From assembly GCA_037387425.1 (NCBI GenBank), contig JARRLC010000014.1, forward strand, positions 1 to 26,174: 26,174 nucleotides of DNA, written 5' to 3'. Source of the stretch: JARRLC01 sp037387425. GTDB lineage: Bacteria > Pseudomonadota > Alphaproteobacteria > Rhizobiales > Rhodomicrobiaceae. The stretch's first letter is position 1, and each line of letters opens with the position of its first letter. Of the stretch, positions 1 through 7,208 are shown in pieces. The notes under the pieces are model-generated. The model was not told where the DNA came from, searched no databases, and saw only the letters and a program-made list of their open reading frames with translations. The translations under genes were made by a program, and so were the position numbers.

Positions 1-161
1 GCGTCGCCGTAAAAAGGACTGGCTTCGTAGCCGCTGGCGGTAATCGCTTCCAGCTCTTCGCGCCTGCGCGCGCTGCCGATAATACGCCAGCCTTGGCGCT
101 TCATGCGCGGCGCCAGCGTTTTCGCAGAATATCCGAGCCCAATAGCTAATAGTACGCTCAT
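1..161 (-). CDS. SDR-family NAD(P)-binding protein, N-terminal part only
   Basis: The gene begins at the ATG complementary to 159-161 and runs off the left edge, so only 53 codons are seen. The start of the protein (MSVLLAIGLGYSAKTLAPRM) has the beta-strand followed by a Gly-x-Gly-x-x-Ala turn of a Rossmann fold, and an R-R-R cluster follows the second strand, which suggests NADP preference. The series GAGAGG lies just upstream of the ATG and is a good ribosome binding site. It overlaps the last codons of queG, so the two genes are probably cotranscribed, queG first. Similar SDR or epimerase-like proteins (YeeZ type) often follow queG in alphaproteobacteria. The substrate is unknown and the class call rests on the first 50 residues. 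Confidence 0.7.
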   Translation of the reverse strand, partial: MSVLLAIGLGYSAKTLAPRMKRQGWRIIGSARRREELEAITASGYEASPFYGD

Positions 162-170
162 GGCAGCCTC

Positions 171-1307
171 TCAAATTTCACGGAGCCACTCGCCGCGCAC
201 GTCTTCATCTGTCTCGTTGGGCAGATGCGCCGCGCGCAGAGCTTCAACCGCGCGTTTGTCCCGCTCTAACTGACGCAACGCCCACACAGCCATGGCGCGT
301 ACGAGCGGGCTGGGGTCTCCCAAATGCGCGGCGATGTCTGGCAGAAGCTCCACTTCACCAGAATTCCCCACAGCAATCAACACATTACGAATGAACCGGT
401 TTCTCCCGATACGCTTGATAGGACTGCCAGATAGCTTCTCGCGAAATGTGCTATCGTCCAGCCTAATCAGCGTACTGAGTGGCGCGTTGAACATCGCGCC
501 AGCCGCGAACTTCGCTTGCCGTGCCGCTTTCGCAAAACGATTCCATGGGCACACGGCGAGGCAATCGTCGCACCCATAGATGCGGGTTGCAATGCTTTCC
601 CGGAATTTGTGGGGGATATGCCCTTTATGTTCAATAGTCAGGTATGAAATGCACGCCCTTGCATCCAGCCGGTAAGGTGCGGGGAATGCACCTGTCGGGC
701 AGGCATCGAGACAGCGGCGACAGGTGCCGCAATGGCTCTGTTCTGGCGTGTCTGGGGGCAGCATCGCCGTCGTGAAGATCGCGCCCAGAAACAGCCAAGA
801 GCCGAATTCGCGCGACACCAGATTGGTATGCTTGCCTTGCCAGCCGATACCGCTCGCTTGCGCCAAGGGCTTTTCCATCACCGGCGCGGTATCGACGAAT
901 ACCTTCACCTCCGCGCCTGATGCCGAATGCAGCCAGCCCGCCAGCGCTTTCAGGCGGCCTTTGATGACATCGTGGTAATCGCGTCCGCGCGCGTAAACTG
1001 ACATGCCCCCGCGTCCGCGATCTGCCAGTACCGCTAGCGGATCGCTGTCAGGGCCGTAGTTCATGCCGAGCATGATTACCGAACGCACATCCGGCCACAA
1101 CGCGGATGGGTTTGCGCGTTGCGCTACGCGGGCTTCCATCCAGCTCATGCCGCCATGCGCGCCATCAGCTAGGAATGCCGCCAGATGTTCGCCTGCCTGG
1201 CCCATATGGTCGGGCGTGGTGACGCCGATAGCGTCGAACCCTTCAGTCTGCGCGCGCGCCGTGAGCTGGGTTTTCAGTTTTTCGCCGGATGAAAAGTGTT
1301 TACTCAT
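171..1307 (-). CDS. queG: Epoxyqueuosine reductase QueG
   Basis: QueG carries out the last step of queuosine synthesis in tRNA: it reduces epoxyqueuosine to queuosine in the wobble position of GUN anticodons, using cobalamin and two [4Fe-4S] clusters. The 378-residue protein has the family's usual length. Cluster motifs are visible at about residues 193-206 (CGTCRRCLDACPTGAF) and 246-255 (CDDCLAVCPW). The stretch between them holds ARACISYLTIEHKG, a conserved block of the family, and a HEAT-like repeat tail (PLVRAMAVWALRQL) closes the protein. The chosen ATG gives the expected N terminus. It is divergent from the DUF134 operon, with a 195-bp shared spacer. Confidence 0.97.
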   Translation of the reverse strand: MSKHFSSGEKLKTQLTARAQTEGFDAIGVTTPDHMGQAGEHLAAFLADGAHGGMSWMEARVAQRANPSALWPDVRSVIMLGMNYGPDSDPLAVLADRGRGGMSVYARGRDYHDVIKGRLKALAGWLHSASGAEVKVFVDTAPVMEKPLAQASGIGWQGKHTNLVSREFGSWLFLGAIFTTAMLPPDTPEQSHCGTCRRCLDACPTGAFPAPYRLDARACISYLTIEHKGHIPHKFRESIATRIYGCDDCLAVCPWNRFAKAARQAKFAAGAMFNAPLSTLIRLDDSTFREKLSGSPIKRIGRNRFIRNVLIAVGNSGEVELLPDIAAHLGDPSPLVRAMAVWALRQLERDKRAVEALRAAHLPNETDEDVRGEWLREI

Positions 1308-1323
1308 GAAGCTATGGCTCCAC

Positions 1324-1337
1324 TGAGATTTGTCTCA
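1324..1337. promoter_or_regulatory. Short inverted repeat in front of queG
   Basis: TGAGA and TCTCA are separated by TTTG, 17 bases upstream of the queG start codon. It could be a small operator or a leader hairpin. With five-base arms it could also be chance. Confidence 0.2.
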
Positions 1338-1433
1338 CGTCAATATCTGAGATGAAAATAACACGTAAAGAATTGCGGAATGCCAGATAGCTCATAGGGC
1401 AACTAGCAGTTTTCTCAGCGTTATATTCAGTGC

Positions 1434-1461
1434 TTGACAAAATTCGGAATGCGCACATTAT
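1434..1461 (+). promoter_or_regulatory. Sigma70-like promoter of the DUF134/NifX/MinD operon
   Basis: A perfect -35 hexamer TTGACA (1434-1439) is followed after 16 bases by CATTAT (1456-1461), four of six matches to TATAAT. The predicted start of transcription near 1468 leaves a leader of about 35 bases before the DUF134 ATG at 1503. No sigma54-type GG-N10-GC element is seen, unlike the sigma54-controlled orp operons reported in Desulfovibrio. Confidence 0.6.
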
Positions 1462-1477
1462 GAACGCACGTTCATAA
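1458..1477. promoter_or_regulatory. 20-bp palindromic operator candidate overlapping the promoter
   Basis: The arms TTATGAACG and CGTTCATAA are perfect reverse complements around a two-base CA spacer. The left arm overlaps the -10 hexamer and the palindrome covers the predicted transcription start, so a protein bound here would block RNA polymerase. The adjacent DUF134 HTH protein is the obvious candidate ligand, but that is inference from position. Confidence 0.65.
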
Positions 1478-1502
1478 GCGTAACAGCAAAACCATTGAGC
1501 CC

Positions 1503-1826
1503 ATGCGTCCACGCAAATGCCGTCTTGTCCGATCCAGCCCTACAGCGCGCTTTTTCAAGCCGCGCGGGGTTCCATTGCGCGACATCGAAATCGTGAAACT
1601 GAAGGACGAGGAATACGAGGCTATCCTGCTGGCGGATTATAAAGGGCTAGAGCAGGAAGAAGCTGCCCGGCTTATGGGCATCTCGCGCCCTACATTTTCG
1701 CGCACGTTATCCAGCGCGCGCAAAGCAGTCGCAAAAGCACTGGCTGAGGGCAGCGCATTGGAAATTGATGGCGGCGACTTCGCACGCATCGGCGAGACAG
1801 CGCCAGACACAGGAGAAACAAATTGA
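1503..1826 (+). CDS. DUF134-family HTH DNA-binding protein
   Basis: A 107-residue protein starting MRPRKCR, the hallmark opening of the DUF134 family. The region FKPRGVPLRDIEIVKLKDEEYEAI is the family's conserved N-terminal block. Residues about 50-80 (GLEQEEAARLMGISRPTFSR) form a helix-turn-helix like region 4 of sigma factors. The family is found beside NifX/NifB-type cofactor proteins and is thought to be regulatory; no ligand is established to my knowledge. The ATG at 1503 has no good Shine-Dalgarno sequence. The gene is first in a five-gene operon and overlaps the next gene by four bases (TTGA). It is a plausible autorepressor acting at the palindrome 25 bases upstream of its own start. 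Confidence 0.9.
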   Translation: MRPRKCRLVRSSPTARFFKPRGVPLRDIEIVKLKDEEYEAILLADYKGLEQEEAARLMGISRPTFSRTLSSARKAVAKALAEGSALEIDGGDFARIGETAPDTGETN

Positions 1827-2161
1827 AAATCGCTTTCACAACGCCCGGACCGGATATGGCAGCGCCCATGGATCCGCGATTTGGCCGCGCAGCAAGCTTC
1901 TTGATCTTTGATACGGGATCGAACGATTTTGTCCTGATTGACAACACGAATATCGCTGCTGCGCATGGCGCAGGTCTCAAAGCGGCGGAAGCCATCGTTA
2001 AGGCGGGGGCAACCGTTCTGATCACGGGCGAATGCGGTCCTAAAGCGCTGAGTATTTTGCAAAAAGCCGGGGTTAAAGTCTTCTCGGCACAATCCATGTC
2101 TGTATCGGATGCGCTTAAAGACTTTCAAGCGGGAAGACTTGGGGAAATCACAGGCGCATGA
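1823..2161 (+). CDS. NifX/NifB-like dinitrogenase iron-molybdenum cofactor domain protein (ORP-like)
   Basis: A 112-residue single-domain protein of the dinitrogenase Fe-Mo cofactor family, an RNase H-like fold that carries metal-sulfur clusters. The N terminus (MKIAFTTPGPD...MDPRFGRAASFLIFD) and TGECGPKALSILQKAGVKVF, with a conserved Cys after TGE, are typical. The start is TTG at 1823, overlapping the DUF134 stop; AGGAG seven bases upstream supports it. The stop overlaps the next ATG. Related ORP proteins of Desulfovibrio bind a mixed Mo-Cu sulfide cluster. No nifHDK or other nitrogenase genes are in the window, so a role in nitrogen fixation is not supported. The metal is unknown. Confidence 0.88.
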   Translation: MKIAFTTPGPDMAAPMDPRFGRAASFLIFDTGSNDFVLIDNTNIAAAHGAGLKAAEAIVKAGATVLITGECGPKALSILQKAGVKVFSAQSMSVSDALKDFQAGRLGEITGA

Positions 2162-2988
2162 AAATCGCAATTGCATCCGGTAAAGGCGGAACGGGAAAAA
2201 CCACGCTTTCGGTCAATCTTGCGTTGGCGGCGGATGGCGCTGCGCGTCTCCTCGATTGCGACGTGGAAGCACCGAACGCGCATCTTTTTCTGAAAGGTCA
2301 CCTCCAGAACCAACAGGAAGTGACAATCCTTATCCCTGAGGTCGATGAGTCGAAGTGCAATGGTTGCGCCGAATGCAGCGAGTTTTGCGCTTACAACGCC
2401 ATCGTGTCTTTCGGTACTACGCCCATTGTCGCGGCTGAGTTGTGCCATGGCTGCGGCGGATGCTGGCGCGTTTGTCCCAAAAGAGCCATTAGCGAAGTCC
2501 CAAAGCGCATCGGTGTGGTTGAAACGCTGCAATGCGGCGCTCTGACGCTGGTGCAAGGACGCCTCGATATAGGGCAGGCGCTTGCAACACCTGTGATTAA
2601 CGCCGTCAAGAAAGAAGCGGTGGGCGATCTTGTTATTTTGGATGCGCCGCCTGGTACGTCCTGCCCGGTCATCGCTACATTGCGTGAGGCAGATTTCGTT
2701 GTGCTGGTAACCGAGCCGACGCCGTTCGGCCTGAACGATTTGCAGCTCGCTGTCGAAGCCGTGCGTGAATTGGGCTTGCGTTTTGGCGTCGTCATTAACC
2801 GGGCGGATGGAAACGACAACCTTGTCCGTGATTATCTTGCGGCGGAAAAGATCGCCCTGTTGGCGGAAATTCCCAACGATCGGAAGATCGCGGAAGCTTA
2901 TGCCAAAGGCGCCCCGCTTATCGAGGCGATGCCAGATTACAAGCCGATTTTCGCCAAACTTCTGCGTACGATTTGTGAGGCCGCATGA
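2158..2988 (+). CDS. MinD-like P-loop ATPase with inserted 2[4Fe-4S] ferredoxin domain (first copy)
   Basis: A 276-residue protein of the MRP/MinD superfamily. The deviant Walker A motif is at residues 8-15 (GKGGTGKT), a switch-I-like LLDCDVEAPN follows, and DAPPGTSCP is near residue 162. A ferredoxin-type segment is inserted at about residues 65-110, with complete sets of cysteines at 67, 70, 73, 77 and at 96, 99, 102, 106. Such proteins are thought to use ATP in moving or assembling metal-sulfur clusters; the exact reaction is not established. The gene overlaps both neighbours by ATGA, so its translation is coupled to both. It probably works as a partner of the following paralogue, as the two such ATPases do in ORP operons. 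Confidence 0.92.
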   Translation: MKIAIASGKGGTGKTTLSVNLALAADGAARLLDCDVEAPNAHLFLKGHLQNQQEVTILIPEVDESKCNGCAECSEFCAYNAIVSFGTTPIVAAELCHGCGGCWRVCPKRAISEVPKRIGVVETLQCGALTLVQGRLDIGQALATPVINAVKKEAVGDLVILDAPPGTSCPVIATLREADFVVLVTEPTPFGLNDLQLAVEAVRELGLRFGVVINRADGNDNLVRDYLAAEKIALLAEIPNDRKIAEAYAKGAPLIEAMPDYKPIFAKLLRTICEAA

Positions 2989-3863
2989 GAGAGATAGTTA
3001 TCATCAGCGGCAAGGGCGGTACGGGTAAGACGAGCGTTACAGCGAGTTTTGCGCTTCTGGCGAAGAACGCCGTGTTGGGCGATTGCGATGTCGACGCGGC
3101 GGATTTGCATTTGATCCTGACGCCTGATGTCAAAGAACGTCACGATTTTTGGAGCGGCCATGAGGCCGTGGTCAATCCACAATTATGCAGACCTCGCGGC
3201 GTATGCGCCAGTCTTTGCCGTTATGACGCTATCAGCCGTAGGGGGCGCAAATATTGGGTCGATCCGACTGCCTGCGAAGGGTGCGGCTTGTGCGCCTATT
3301 TCTGTCCGGAAGGTGCGATTAAGATGAAACCGCGCTTGTGCGGCGCTTGGATGATTTCGGATACTCGCGCAGGGCCGATGGTTCATGCAAAGTTGGGCGT
3401 TGCGGCGGAGAACTCCGGTAAATTGGTCACAACGGTTCGCCAGGAAGCAAAACGCCTTGCCCAGAACACTGAGCGCGACACGCTTCTTATCGACGGTCCG
3501 CCCGGAATAGGCTGTCCAGTCATTGCTGCGATTACCGGCGCTTCTGCGGTTGTGATCGTGACAGAGCCTTCCATGTCGGGCGAGCACGATCTAATGCGTA
3601 CTCTGGATTTGACCCGGCATTTCAAAGTGCCCTCATTCGTCTGCGTCAACAAATGGGACATCAGCCCCGATATGGCGCAAGAGATTGAGAGTAAGGCGAC
3701 TGAGGCGGGGGCAATCGTCCTGGGGCGGATTCGCTATGACGGCAACTTCACGGAAGCGCAAAAACAGGCCAAAGCTGTGATTGAGACGGGCGCGCCCAGC
3801 GCCAGCGATATCGAAGACATTTGGAATAATTTGCAAACGCATTTGGGAAAAGGAGACTATTGA
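2985..3863 (+). CDS. MinD-like P-loop ATPase with ferredoxin insert (second copy, one cluster Cys replaced)
   Basis: A 292-residue paralogue of the preceding gene. The deviant Walker A is GKGGTGKT (9-16), then GDCDVDAADLHL, and DGPPGIGCP is in the second half. The ferredoxin insert is at about residues 65-115. The second cluster is complete (Cys 97, 100, 103, 107; ACEGCGLCAYFCPEGAI). The first has Cys 68, 74 and 78, but the position expected to be Cys is Arg 71 (CRPRGVC instead of CxxCGxC; codon CGC at 3195-3197). It may therefore hold a [3Fe-4S] cluster or none. The gene starts inside the stop of the previous one and ends directly before the next ATG. The two copies probably form a heteromer; that is inference. 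Confidence 0.92.
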   Translation: MREIVIISGKGGTGKTSVTASFALLAKNAVLGDCDVDAADLHLILTPDVKERHDFWSGHEAVVNPQLCRPRGVCASLCRYDAISRRGRKYWVDPTACEGCGLCAYFCPEGAIKMKPRLCGAWMISDTRAGPMVHAKLGVAAENSGKLVTTVRQEAKRLAQNTERDTLLIDGPPGIGCPVIAAITGASAVVIVTEPSMSGEHDLMRTLDLTRHFKVPSFVCVNKWDISPDMAQEIESKATEAGAIVLGRIRYDGNFTEAQKQAKAVIETGAPSASDIEDIWNNLQTHLGKGDY

Positions 3864-4199
3864 ATGATCATCGCTATTCCGCTTGAAAACGGGCAACTTT
3901 CGGAGCATTTCGGCCATTGCAGCAGTTTTGCGCTGGTACAGACGGATGCGTCAAACGCCATTACCGAGCGCCGCGATCACGAAGCGCCGCCGCATCAGCC
4001 AGGAGCATTTCCGGCGTGGCTCGCTGAGCAAGGCGTCAATCTGCTCATTTGCGGTAGCATGGGGCCTCGAGCGCAAACGTTGCTGACGGAAAACGGCATT
4101 GAGGTGGTTATGGGCGCGCCTGTCGATACCCCGGAAAATCTGATTGCCGCGCATTTCCAGGGAACCTTGGAGAAAAGGGCAAGCACTTGCCATCACTGA
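3864..4199 (+). CDS. Second NifX/NifB-like cofactor domain protein with His/Cys ligand motifs
   Basis: A 111-residue protein of the dinitrogenase Fe-Mo cofactor family, clearly different from the first copy. It has HFGHC at residues 15-19, EAPPHQPG at 40-47 and a C-terminal CHH at 109-111, all likely metal-binding positions. The central CGSMGPRAQTLLTENGIEVV matches the family core. The ATG directly follows the TGA of the ATPase gene, and AAGGAG lies ten bases upstream. It is the last gene of the operon and converges with hemA. It could be a cofactor carrier or the apo-target loaded by the two ATPases. Confidence 0.88.
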   Translation: MIIAIPLENGQLSEHFGHCSSFALVQTDASNAITERRDHEAPPHQPGAFPAWLAEQGVNLLICGSMGPRAQTLLTENGIEVVMGAPVDTPENLIAAHFQGTLEKRASTCHH

Positions 4200-4220
4200 G
4201 CGTTTAGCTCTGTCCTCTTA

Positions 4221-4257
4221 TAAAACAAGCATAGGCGCCCAAATGAGCGCCTATGCT
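4221..4257 (-). terminator. Intrinsic terminator of hemA, between convergent genes
   Basis: A perfect 11-bp stem (AGCATAGGCGC at 4228-4238, GCGCCTATGCT at 4247-4257) has an eight-base loop. On the minus strand it is followed by TTGTTTTAT, a fair U-run, so it fits hemA best. On the plus strand the tail is not T-rich, but the hairpin may still slow transcripts coming from the NifX/MinD operon. Confidence 0.7.
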
Positions 4258-4342
4258 GAAATGCTACATCATTGATTTTTCACACACTATCAGAGGTCAC
4301 AGCAGGCAACGTTACGCCGCCTGCGTGTTTTCCGTATGCGTG

Positions 4343-5575
4343 TTATTCAGCCGCCAGGCGTACGTAGCTGCCATCAGCAACCGGACAGGCTTCCCACAAT
4401 TGGGTCATCACGCTTAAGAGGTAGTCCATCTGCGCATCGGTGTGCAGCGGCGAAGGCGTGAAGCGCATGCGCTCGGTGCCCTTGGGAACGGTCGGGTAGT
4501 TGATCGGCTGCACGTAGATGCCGTAATCGTGCATGAGCACACGCGTAACGGTGAAACAGTGCACCGGATCGCAGACCATCACAGGGACGATATGGCTCGG
4601 GTTGTCCATAACCGGCAGTTTTGCTGCCTTCATGCGCATTTTCAGTGTGCGCGCACGCTCTTGATGCTGCTCCCGCTCGACATTGCTGCTTTTCAGATGG
4701 CGGATGCTGGCCAGCGAGCCCGCTGCCAGCACGGGCGACAGAGAAGTGGTAAAAATAAAGCCAGATGCGTATGAACGGATGGCGTCGCACAGCGCGGCGC
4801 TTCCTGCGATGTAGCCGCCCATGACGCCGAAGCCCTTGGCGAGCGTGCCGTTAATGATCGTCAACCGGTCAAGTAGGCCGTCACGTTCGGCGATGCCGCC
4901 TCCGCGTGGGCCATACATCCCCACCGCGTGGACTTCGTCGATATAGGTCATAGCGTTGTATTTGTCGGCGAGATCGCAAATTTCAGCAATTGGCGCGATA
5001 TTGCCGTCCATGGAATACACGCTTTCAAAAACGATAATTTTCGGCGTGCCGGTGGGATATTTTTTCAGCTTGGCTTCAAGATCGTTAACGTCGTTATGAC
5101 GCCAGATTTCTTTTGACCCGCCCCCCCGGCGGATACCTTCGATCATCGAAGCGTGGTTTTTCTCGTCGGAAAAGATAATCAGCCCTGGGATAAGCTTTTG
5201 CAGAGTTGAGAGCGTGGCGTCGTTGGCGACATAGGCCGACGTGAAAAGCAGAGCGGCTTCCTTGTGATGCAAGTCGGCCAGTTCTTGTTCGAGCATCACG
5301 TGGTAGTGGTTTGTACCGGAAATATTGCGCGTGCCCCCCGCACCAGCACCGCAACTGTCAATTGCTTCGTGCATTGCGTTGAGCACCACAGGATGCTGTC
5401 CCATTCCAAGATAATCGTTGGAACACCAGACTGTCACCTCGGTCAGTTCGTCTTCCCGGTGGAATTTCGCTCTAGGAAATTGGCCGACCTGCCGTTCGAT
5501 GTCAGCGAAAATCCTATAGCGTCCTTCCTCGCGGAGCGCATTGATACGCTCATTAAAAAGAGCTTCGTAATTCAT
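4343..5575 (-). CDS. hemA: 5-aminolevulinate synthase
   Basis: This PLP enzyme condenses glycine and succinyl-CoA to 5-aminolevulinate, the first step of heme and tetrapyrrole synthesis in alphaproteobacteria (C4 pathway). The 410 residues cover the full family length. Residues 51-59 (CSNDYLGMG), 76-91 (GAGAGGTRNISGTNHY) and YIDEVHAVGMYGPRGGG near 211-227 are family signatures. The PLP lysine is Lys 247 in INGTLAKGFGVMGGY. GAGGAAGG stands just before the ATG. It is transcribed alone: the upstream aroB is 402 bases away and a strong hairpin follows the gene. Its presence is the best marker of the lineage in this window. Confidence 0.98.
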   Translation of the reverse strand: MNYEALFNERINALREEGRYRIFADIERQVGQFPRAKFHREDELTEVTVWCSNDYLGMGQHPVVLNAMHEAIDSCGAGAGGTRNISGTNHYHVMLEQELADLHHKEAALLFTSAYVANDATLSTLQKLIPGLIIFSDEKNHASMIEGIRRGGGSKEIWRHNDVNDLEAKLKKYPTGTPKIIVFESVYSMDGNIAPIAEICDLADKYNAMTYIDEVHAVGMYGPRGGGIAERDGLLDRLTIINGTLAKGFGVMGGYIAGSAALCDAIRSYASGFIFTTSLSPVLAAGSLASIRHLKSSNVEREQHQERARTLKMRMKAAKLPVMDNPSHIVPVMVCDPVHCFTVTRVLMHDYGIYVQPINYPTVPKGTERMRFTPSPLHTDAQMDYLLSVMTQLWEACPVADGSYVRLAAE

Positions 5576-5977
5576 CAGCCTTCCTCGTATCCTGACCCTC
5601 AGGCGCCTCCCAGTGCAACAAACCTGAGCCTCTTACGGTTTTCCCCATTATGATCCGTTAGTCAATGCGTTACCACAATTTGACTGCCATGAATCCGTGA
5701 CTAGCGTAAAAAACGCCATGAAAACTCACCCAATTATAACGATGGTTGTCATGCGAAATTCCCCCCTTTCGCAATATGGTCCATGGCACTCCAATTTAAG
5801 GTTGGGACCAACCCTTTAACAATAATACATAATTATAGCGTCGCAAACCGAGTATTGTTCCTGACGAGCCAATAGTATAAGCCCGACAAAGCGGGGGGGA
5901 TGCGGATTTTCGGAGCGATGGTTGCTTAAATGTCACGCTTTTCGTGAAAACTGTCAGCCCGTTCAGAAAGATAGGAG
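5576..5977. other. 402-bp spacer between aroB and hemA
   Basis: No convincing gene on either strand. It holds a candidate minus-strand -10 (TATAAT, complement of 5733-5738) without a good -35, which could serve hemA. AGTCAA (5660-5665) and TTGACT (5680-5685) form a spaced inverted repeat. A hairpin with TGCGAAA/TTTCGCA arms and a C6 loop lies at 5752-5773. A small hairpin TCACG/CGTGA (5933-5947) lies 30 bases past the aroB stop and may help end aroB transcription. Confidence 0.5.
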
Positions 5978-7141
5978 TTACACGCGACAACGTGTCTCAA
6001 GAAAGGCTTGCAAATTTTCGGGATCAACTGTGTCAGAAACGAATGCCTCGCCGATACCACGCAGCAAAATAAACGTCACATGACCACCCTTGGTCTTTTT
6101 ATCCTGCGTCATCAGGCTCATAATTTCGTGGGCCGAGGGGATTTCGCCGCCTGAGAGCGCGGCCAGATCGGCGATGCTGCTTGGCAATTCCGCAGCCCGC
6201 AAATGCGCGGCGATACGTTGGCTAACGCCTTTTTCGCAAAGCCCCATTTCTTCGGAGAGTTCAGCCGCAAGCACCATGCCGATGGCAACGCCTTCACCGT
6301 GTTTCAGGCGCGCGGAATACCCTGCCCACGCTTCCAGCGCATGGCCGAATGTGTGTCCCAGATTGAGAAGCGCACGGCGTCCGGTTTCTCGTTCGTCCTC
6401 AATCACAAGCTCCGCCTTGGCTTGACAGCATTGCTCAATGGCGTGAAGGCGGGCGTCAATCGTGTTGGCGGAGAATATATGGGTGACGTTTTCTTCCAGC
6501 CAGGCGAAAAACTCTGCATTGCCCAGAACGCCGTATTTCACCACTTCGGCGTATCCGGCGCGAAATTCACGAGGGTTCAGCGTGGTCAGGACATCGGTGT
6601 CGATGACAACAAGGCTTGGCTGGTGAAATGTGCCGATAAGGTTCTTGCCGTGGCGGGTGTTGATGCCCGTTTTGCCGCCTACCGAGGAGTCTACCTGTGA
6701 GAGCAGCGTTGTAGGGATCTGCACCAGCCGTACGCCCCGCTTGAGGATGCTTGCCGCAAATCCTGCCAAATCGCCAATAACGCCGCCGCCGAATGCGACA
6801 ATGACATCGCCGCGCTCGAATTCGTTATCCAGTAGCGTGTTGGAAAGGTCGGTAAGGCGCGAAAAACTCTTGGTGTCTTCCCCTGGAGGCAGCACGAATT
6901 CGCTGAACGAGACCCCTGCCGTCATCAGGCTGAGCGCGAGCGTATGCAAATGATGGGCGCCTACGTTTTCATCGGTGATAACAGCGCAGCGGGCGCCTGG
7001 AGCAATAGCCTTAATCGCCTGTCCGGTCGCAGCGAGCATATCAGCGCCAATGATGATGTTATAGCTGCGCGGGCCAAGTTCGACTTTGACTCTGCGGATT
7101 GGCTTGATTTCAGACTGCTCAGTTTCTTCAGACTGCGTCAT
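5978..7141 (-). CDS. aroB: 3-dehydroquinate synthase
   Basis: AroB converts DAHP to 3-dehydroquinate, the second step of the shikimate pathway, using NAD and a divalent metal. The 387-residue form from the ATG complementary to 7139-7141 (MTQSEETEQSE...) matches the usual length. A longer reading extends upstream, but it would reach into the end of aroK. GGGGEDTKSFS-like residues (PPGEDTKSFSRL), the nucleotide-binding AFGGGVIGDLAGFAAS, QVDSSVGGKTGIN and NLGHTFGHALE (metal-binding His) are all present. It follows aroK after 67 bases on the same strand, the standard aroKB arrangement. Confidence 0.96.
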   Translation of the reverse strand: MTQSEETEQSEIKPIRRVKVELGPRSYNIIIGADMLAATGQAIKAIAPGARCAVITDENVGAHHLHTLALSLMTAGVSFSEFVLPPGEDTKSFSRLTDLSNTLLDNEFERGDVIVAFGGGVIGDLAGFAASILKRGVRLVQIPTTLLSQVDSSVGGKTGINTRHGKNLIGTFHQPSLVVIDTDVLTTLNPREFRAGYAEVVKYGVLGNAEFFAWLEENVTHIFSANTIDARLHAIEQCCQAKAELVIEDERETGRRALLNLGHTFGHALEAWAGYSARLKHGEGVAIGMVLAAELSEEMGLCEKGVSQRIAAHLRAAELPSSIADLAALSGGEIPSAHEIMSLMTQDKKTKGGHVTFILLRGIGEAFVSDTVDPENLQAFLETRCRV

Positions 7142-7208
7142 GACTGACGGCCCCCTCTGTGGCATGCATTTTTGCGCTCGCGGTTGGTGTCCGGATGGCT
7201 TTGTCGCG

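Noticed and set aside
1503..4199. Nitrogen fixation cluster
   Set aside because: The NifX-like domains alone do not show it: no nifH, nifD, nifK, nifE, nifN or full nifB is present, and the ATPases are not NifH-like in their cluster motifs.
5660..5685. AGTCAA/TTGACT as an FNR-type box for hemA
   Set aside because: FNR sites need TTGAT-N4-ATCAA; here the arms are 14 bases apart and in the opposite order.
5796..5990. 64-codon minus-strand ORF in the aroB-hemA spacer
   Set aside because: It overlaps the aroB end, has no ribosome site, and its sequence shows no helix, signal or known motif.
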